A DNA stretch of 64,000 nucleotides from Massariosphaeria phaeospora (taxonomy: Eukaryota; Ascomycota; Dothideomycetes; Pleosporales): positions 1,803,001-1,867,000 of the forward strand of contig JAADJZ010000005.1 in assembly GCA_011032825.1 (NCBI GenBank). The letters run 5' to 3'. Positions 57,653 to 64,000 of this stretch are shown one piece after another. Every line of letters starts with the position of its first letter. Position 1 is the stretch's first letter. The notes under the pieces were generated by a model. The model saw nothing but the letters and a program-made list of their open reading frames with translations, was not told where the DNA came from and did no database searches. The position numbers and the translations under genes are program-made.

Positions 57653-58570
57653 TTAGGTAGTCGTTCATCAAGCTTGCGTTTGGCGATGAATGAGGAATTT
57701 CTTCTCACACTGCTGTGCAGTAAGTCATACCGATTAAGCCAAAATCTCCTTTGCCAGACCGGCGTTCCGCACATACGATCCCAGCGTCCCTTTTCGAAAG
57801 CAAATGCCGCCCAAACCAACACGACGATCTCGCCTTCGCAAAGCACAATTGAATCTTCTCCACTGGGGACCGTCTTGGCGGGTATCGCAGCTATCTCTAG
57901 ACTCTGAGAGAAGCTAATGAGGCACATCAGGTATGAAAGTGGCAGCCCCTTTGCAGGTTTCATTGCTAATAAAGGAGACATTAGGCGATCCTCTTAACAG
58001 CCTAGGAGTTTTTGGCAACAGGTAGATAGTATACCTCGGTCTTTAGAAAGCCCCATTGTGTCTATTGTAGTAGGTATTGTTTGTTTAGAGCTTGTAGAGG
58101 TAAGGGTAGGCCTATATTGCCTAGGTGCGCATTAGGAACGAATTAGGCTAGGGGGTGGTGGTTGGCGGCTTTGTCCATTGCAGGTATGTATAATGTGGCA
58201 GAATCACGTCCTTGTGTGAGATGACTTCGACATTTTCCATCATCAGTGGCTCGAATCCCTCTGAGTTCCGAACTCTGGGTGGTATACGGATGGAGATGGC
58301 CTTTTCATGCGCATGGATTTTATTCGTGAGGAAACCGTGATCGTAGTGACGGATATATATGACTAATATCATGATCGAAACCAGCATCTTTTATCCCATA
58401 CAATCCCTAACGACGACCTAGATCTTGAAAGGATTAAAATCATGCCACTCAAAGCAAAACTGTTTCCGACACACCCGACAACGCAGCCCAGTCGCAGAAG
58501 ACAGCGCCAAATCCTACTCATCGACTCCCGTCCGCATGGCGCCGCGCAGTCGGTAGGCTTGTTTGCACCG
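57653..58570. other. Spacer with RIP-like stretch
   Basis: This 918-bp spacer has no supported gene. Bases 58000-58140 are TA-rich with TTAGG/CCTAGG words and resemble a mutated repeat. Confidence 0.45.
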
Positions 58571-61309
58571 CTACACATCTTCTCTGCAAACTTCGCGAAT
58601 ATTTAGTCCGCAGTCTTCAAGTGCTGAGAACCATTCTTCTTCGACATCGTAGTATATTGCGTGTTTCCACGGGGACCAGATCTCTTCCCAGTTCGAAAGG
58701 TCATCGAAATCACCCGAGTCCATATGATGGATATTCGCCCCAGCCTTGATAAGTGTTGTAAGGATGCACCAGCGTGGAGGAACCGGTCTCGTGTCGCGTA
58801 ATTTGACCTCATCAATCTTCTTCCATTCGTAGAGCGAACCCAGTGCGTATATGAGAAGCGGGCTGCCTGTGTCACTCGGAGGTAAGAACTCGAGATTCGG
58901 GTTCATTCCTCTACCAATAACCCCCTTTAACCTTTTCAAAGCTATGCTAGGTGGTGACAACAGTAAGCGACTTCCGCTGAAGAATATCCTTTGCCATATA
59001 TCTATCGACTCAGTCAAAGCGAGATGGTCCACTGCATCGCAGTAACTCTCGGATATCAAAAGAATCTCCTCTTATGGTAGAGAAGCATCCAACCAGTAAA
59101 TGTCTTTGTTTGAAAGGCTGTTTAGGTTATAGCTTTTTTGGAAGAGCTGTAAGATTTGAAGGAAGTTCTGCACTCTAACAGTAGCAATGTACTCAAGTTG
59201 GTAGGGTATCGTGATCAGAGATGTTGCATAGGCCCAATGCATTGGCGTCCAGTCATTTCTAATCATGCATTAGACAAGTTTACGATGATTAGGCTGATGA
59301 AGACGTACGCGTTGCAATGATCCCATCTGAGACCGCGTGATATTAGAAAATCACAGATATCAGGTTGGAGATACAACGCAGCATACTACAGGAACTCTAG
59401 CTCATGGTAAAGATTATAGTGTATCTGAAACCCAACGATGAATCTCAAGTGTGGATAGAACGAACCATTGATCGAAAAACCGAGACATTGGACAGCCATA
59501 CCTAGGGCACCGATGGCTTCGTTGTAGTCCATTGCTACGTTCATGGATAACAATATTATAGAGTGATCAAACATGAACTCAAGAACTTACGTGTAGCAAC
59601 GTCGCTCCACTCGTAGTTTGACATCTCAAACTTGCCGCCCCGGATGCAAGTAGCTCCCTCATGTGTTCCAGATCCCCATTCTGGATAGATATTATTATTG
59701 GATGATCTTCTGTTACGATAGGGACGACATTGATCATAGGTGCTAACTGGTAATATCCTTGGGGATCGGCCGCTGTAGTATAGAATACTGAAAGTCCTGG
59801 TAAGCGCAGAAACACCCGACTAGGCCGGAAATGAAGATAGATGGATATCGTCGAATCACCCTTAGGCAACCCATATGTTCGACTGTTTTTGGTTTCAACC
59901 TGGACCTGGACAGAACCTAGTTTTCCCTGGACAGACCAAAGTACCGACATGTTGACATCGTTTGACCAGGGTCTACATAACTATGCTGTTTTTGCTCACG
60001 GTGTAGCGTGATGGAGCTCGACATGTTCCGGTCCGGTGTCGTAAAGGCCGGATGTGCCTCGGTGGCAACCATAATACCTTCTTGCGAAGCTTCGAGGCCG
60101 TTACGTTTTTCTTTAATGTGTTCATTTGCACTAGCATGCTGGCCCAGTTCAGTGCTCATGCGATCGATCATCGCTTGTATTCTGGCGGAGGTTGTTTCAT
60201 TGTGAACTCCGATTTTAGCGTACGTCTGTTCAAACAAAGGATTCAATAAGGACTTGGGTTCGTTTCGGAATACTTTCGCCATCATGTCCGTATTGGTGGC
60301 AGAAGAGATTGCAGTGGACTTGATGTCGAGTAGGCCACTACTGATTGCATCGAATGGCAAGCGTGAATGGCTAAACTCTTGAAGTACTTCACTTCGTATA
60401 GTCTCGACTTTTCGACTCGATTGATGTAGTGCGCTTTGTACCTGAGCAGTGCTATCATCATGTGTTGTCATCTGACTGGCAAGCGCGGACATCCGATCAG
60501 ACAGTGTAGTACTGGCACGTTGCTGTTCAGCACGCAAACCACTCTGCGTAGCGCTTATACCCTGAGTATTAGCTTGAATGCGCTCCAGGACGCGAGTGTG
60601 ATCTTCATGTTTCTTTCTGATCTCATCCCTAAGATTGATTTGCCACTCAATCATTGAGGTATAAGATAGCTCATACAGTCGGGTGATAGTGCTCGTCGAA
60701 TCATCTACTGTGTTCTTTAGTGCAACAGTATCTTGGTGTTGATGAAGTTGGTGTAACCTAGACTGATGTTAGATGGCAAGGCTCGATGCAAGCTTTGATA
60801 CATGCCCAGTCAGACAGACAGACCGTCCTGTGATAGACAATGCAATCCCGAGATTTATTTTGCGACCGAGTAGTCCTTTGGTTACATCCTCAACTCTTCG
60901 TTTGTTGTACACCCATTTGAGTTTCTCCCCAAGTGAAGCTGAGGGCTTAGGTGGAAGGATCCGTTTGAGAGCCAATATGTCATCGTGAAAGCCGCTGAGG
61001 GCCCCAGTGATAGTCACCGGTAGCACCTCAGACTCCTCTTTGGCGTTTTGGGACTTGCTGAAAGCGCTCACGTAGTTCCGAAGGCTTCGGACGTTCGACT
61101 CGACATCGCGGAGGGCTATCACGCTATCAGTGAAGAGTAGATAAACCACAACAGACCGCAAACTCACTATCTCTCAGGCGCCGGATATCATTGCCTGCAT
61201 CCTTAACCGCTGCCAGAAACGCATAGGCCTCGCGACTCGCCCGCAAGGCTACATCAGCGAGTTGTATAGCACTAGCAGCAGCAGCGAAAGCGGTTGGTGG
61301 GTCAGCCAT
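58571..61309 (-). pseudogene. STAND-type fungal N-terminal domain / ankyrin-repeat gene, apparently broken in its ankyrin half
   Basis: The intact 5' part has exons 61309-61168, 61115-60824, 60757-59977 and a fourth starting at 59926; introns are 52, 66 and 50 bp, in phase. It begins MADPPTAFAAAASAIQLADV with LRASREAYAFLAAVKDAG, the fungal N-terminal domain of STAND/ankyrin proteins (Helo-like/PF17111 type). A long coiled coil, a TYGLPKGDSTISIYLHF patch and ankyrin-like repeats (ANDWTPMHWAYATS) follow. The donor after LLH near 59592 joins the next acceptor out of frame by one base. In-frame TAG (59386-59388) and TAA (59072-59074) interrupt ankyrin repeats, each one C-to-T change from a Gln codon. 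Another intron at 59259-59308 fits. The family contributes to cell-death and non-self recognition (known); this copy may encode only a truncated N-terminal protein. Confidence 0.72.
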
Positions 61310-62057
61310 AATGAACGTTCCAGTATGAAGACATCCCGCAGCTCAGAAGAGTCGATTGGAGACGACCGGAAAGCTGCAGTCAAGGCTGAGCCATCTCGAC
61401 GTCAACCAGGCTGAAAACGCCGAGCGCAGACGTGCTACATAATATCTGCATCAGCCAATGTCGACGAATGTAGCAAGTGTAACCAGTATCAACAGCGAAG
61501 GGCATGACCCGGCACCGGCTCTCCATCAATCACGTGCAAGCCCATCAACCTACCTTGGAACCTCGGAAACTTCTTCTTTCAGGGCAAGAGCTGACCCAAG
61601 CGACCGGTACCAAAGCCCACCCCGACCTCAAACAAGAAGGTCAGCAATCACGCAATCCCTCCTACACTGCATGTCCGAAACAACTCAATAATATCAGCAC
61701 CTAAACTCAATATACCCCCTTCATTAACAACTAAATCTAGTTTCAGTGCTCGATCTCTTATTTCCATACGACTTTCCCGGCCCTGTAGCACCTATGGTAT
61801 ATAACAACGAAAAAAATGCCTCATACCCCGCAAAGAAGTTAAACGCCCCTCTCTCCCCATACACCGACTTTTGAGGTCCCGAGTAAGAGCTGCCGATGCA
61901 TGCTGTGTGACACCAAACCAAACCAGCATGCCCGTCAGCCTACGCCGATCTAATGTAAAACGCCAATGGAAACGGAGAGAAGATAGGCACGACCGAAATA
62001 GCGGGATCGGTGTGCACGTAAGGTAGAAAGTGTGAGAAGATGCAGTGAGATGCGCGA
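61310..62057. other. Intergenic spacer
   Basis: This 748-bp spacer holds the promoter of the ankyrin-type gene and the 3' region of the Ecl1-like gene. No gene supported. Confidence 0.5.
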
Positions 62058-63076
62058 TTAACATGGCGTGGAAGCCAACAAGCGCCCGAGGCCGCCATGG
62101 CTTGGCGATGCAGAAGAGATGGGTGACTTTTGGTACATGATTTCGCCCTCGATATGGCTAGTGGATGTGTGGGAGATGGGTGCAGTCTTGAGAGAATACT
62201 GCGGCGGGCTCGAAGAGGTAGCCGAGGGATAGGTCAAGGGCGTGACAAGCTCTATGGATCTGGCGCCGTACGACGAGCTATGTGGGTTGTTCCTTGGCGG
62301 TAGCGGTCGTGTCGAAGGTGTGTATGGAAGTGAGAAACCCATTGACGAAGCAGGTGTGTGCGAAAGGGAGGGCGCCGCACTAAACGTGGCTTGTGAGGTC
62401 GAGGCACGGCTGTATCGCGGTCGCAACGGTCGCACGGTGGTTTCAGCCGAGGCGTTGGCTGACTGAAACTGGCGCAGATATCTGGAAGCGTCGGACTCTA
62501 GTGTTTGCTTCTCATCGCTAGACGTGGCGTTATCATCTGAAGACATATCTGAGAAGGCACACGAAGAGCGTTTCGAGGGTGCAGTCGGAGAGCGCGGTGC
62601 CACGATGTCGCGGAAGTGGAAGTCGTCGAAGGAAAAGTTGGCAAAGGGCGTCGTTGGCGGTGACTGTTCAAATGGCGACGTGAGCTCTTTCTTGGTGTCC
62701 CTCCTGCGGCAGCTGTGTAGGTGTGAGTATACGGGTCATAGCAGGGGTACGGGGACAAATGACATACCTCTCAGAGCAGTACAGTACTGCGTTGTTGGGG
62801 ACGATGATTTGCTTCTCGCAGGTGGTGCTACAAGTAACATTAGCATCAATGGCCAGAGATAGGCGTGGAATATTAGTTGACATACCAGTACTGCAAGAAG
62901 CTCGTGGCCATTCCTTCCTCGTCGTCGACGTCCTCGGTCCTGGGGTGCGCAGTCTTATAGCTCGCCTTGAAAGCACCTGTACGCTTTGACAGAGGGGCCG
63001 GTTTGGAGGGACGTGCGTAGGCCGGCGTCGACCTCTTTGAGACGTTGGACAGGCGGTTGGAATGGTGGGTGGCCAT
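62058..63076 (-). CDS. Ecl1-family zinc-binding lifespan regulator-like protein, 301 aa
   Basis: Exons are 63076-62886, 62827-62768 and 62712-62058; introns are 58 and 55 bp, both with donor GTATGT. The spliced centre reads EEGMATSFLQYCTTCEKQII then LYCSESCRRRDTKKEL, with Cys 64, 67, 81 and 85 as a CxxC...CxxxC zinc site, the diagnostic feature of the Ecl1 family (PF12855). The N-terminus is basic (RLSNVSKRSTPAYARPSKP). The C-terminal 200 residues are Ser/Pro-rich and disordered, including DFHFRDIVAPRSP. In fission yeast Ecl1 proteins extend chronological lifespan and respond to nutrient and zinc status (established); the role here is inferred. A long 5' leader with short overlapping ORFs may allow translational control. 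Confidence 0.87.
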
Positions 63077-64000
63077 TGAGTTTGAATGGAAAGACGGTGA
63101 GATTTAATAGCCTCGCTCGACAATCAGGGCACGGTGCGCAGTGAGTAGGGAGGCGTATGCTGTTACAGGCCAGGTAAAGAGCTGATCCTGCCAACTGGAG
63201 AGTTGCAGGAGAGGCGGTGACACGGCGGTAGTGTTGCTCTAGTGAGCTGGCTGCTGATATGACGAGTGCGTGCTTTGTTCAGGTCTCTTATCGCGATCCC
63301 CTGCAGGCGATGATTTAGCCAGGAACAACGGCGGCGCTCAGGAGCCAAGGGAGTTTGCGCCATAAAGGGCCATCCCCAGCCCTTGTGGCAGGTCGCCGAC
63401 GGGGCAACCTTGGAACCGTTGTCGCGGTGCAAACAAGGAACGGAGACGGGAGGTGCGTGTACTCACATAGATGGGATGAGAGATAAGGCGGGTGCGACGT
63501 CGGGTCCCAAGGCTGGAACAACGACGACCAAACGGCACAATATCTTCGATCTCGCGCACAACAGCTGCGCCGGACCAGCGATAACGAGCGATCGGCCGCC
63601 AGGGGTAGACGCAGCAAATAAGCTTTCTGTCGCTTGTCGCCAAATCGCAGAGCCGAGGGTTTCCTGTGCGCACGCGGCTGTCGGCGGGAGTCTGGACGAG
63701 AGAGAGAGATAGCTGCTGGGAGCAACGACGACAGCAGCGCGGGCGTGCCTGGAATAAGTAAACAAGAAGCCGCTGCTAGCTCGACGCATCTGGGAGCCTC
63801 CACCGCTGACGAGAAAGCGGCTTGATATATGCGCAGACGCCGCAGACTATCGATAAGCTGGTGGGGATGACTCGCAATGGCGAGCTGGATGGAGCCATCG
63901 CTATCGTCAAGCACACCATCATCGACGTGCTGTTGGCTAGACTGGTGCCAACAGCCCCCCACTCGCAACCACCGCGGTGCTCTATGGTGGCATCGCGCAG
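63077..64000. other. 5' flank of the Ecl1-like gene, no supported gene
   Basis: This stretch runs to the window edge. Overlapping ORFs of 60-217 codons on both strands (the longest minus at 63315-63968) are Arg/Ser/Pro-rich and mutually shadowing, so I do not call them. It probably contains promoter and 5' UTR sequence. Confidence 0.45.

Noticed and set aside
58240..58280. GGCTCGAATCCC, resembling a tRNA T-loop
   Set aside because: No acceptor stem, D-arm or anticodon arm could be paired around it.
63315..63968. 217-codon minus-strand ORF at the right edge
   Set aside because: Arg/Ser/Pro composition, no motif, and overlapping ORFs in other frames and on the other strand. It is more likely leader or promoter of the Ecl1-like gene.

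Overview
The window is nuclear DNA of a filamentous ascomycete. The evidence is short GT-AG introns (mostly 45-120 bp) with CTAAC/CTAAT-like branch points, single-copy fungal housekeeping genes, and an AT-rich block whose transition-type decay looks like repeat-induced point mutation (RIP). Gene content fits Dothideomycetes, probably Pleosporales; that assignment is inference. Exon structures given here were worked out by hand from splice signals, reading phase and protein-family conservation. No tRNA, rRNA or CRISPR was seen.

Bases 1-5358 are a gene-free AT-rich block made of decayed transposons. It holds a Ty3/gypsy reverse transcriptase read on the minus strand, a probable pogo/Fot1-like transposase end on the plus strand, and a well-delimited 424-bp element with long inverted repeats and TA target-site duplications. 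Bases 5621-10600 form a transition zone with one small hypothetical ORF, one spliced gene of unknown function and long low-complexity spacers.

Bases 10600-42260 are a conserved core. In order: Pin1/Ess1 prolyl isomerase, RNA polymerase II subunit Rpb9, mitochondrial ribosomal protein uL14m, Set9-type H4K20 methyltransferase, a Gly/Met/Pro-rich protein of unknown function, a candidate membrane protein, the mitochondrial DEAD-box helicase Mrh4, the septation protein Bud4/anillin, an INO80-type coiled-coil protein, the t-SNARE Tlg2, calmodulin and a 1600-residue protein of unknown function. Four pairs are head-to-head (Ess1/Rpb9, uL14m/Set9, Mrh4/Bud4, Tlg2/calmodulin), so they probably share promoter regions.

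Bases 42260-50220 look accessory: hairpin-rich spacer, a small hypothetical gene, an SRPK-like kinase, and a same-strand array of five tiny cysteine-rich proteins with the pattern MC...YxCGH...C...YxCxxC. This array is the best candidate for an undescribed family. Core genes resume with homoserine O-acetyltransferase, a hypothetical protein, a mitochondrial beta-ketoacyl-ACP synthase and a NiCoT nickel/cobalt transporter. The right end holds a broken ankyrin-repeat gene with a STAND-type fungal N-terminal domain and an Ecl1-like zinc-binding lifespan regulator.
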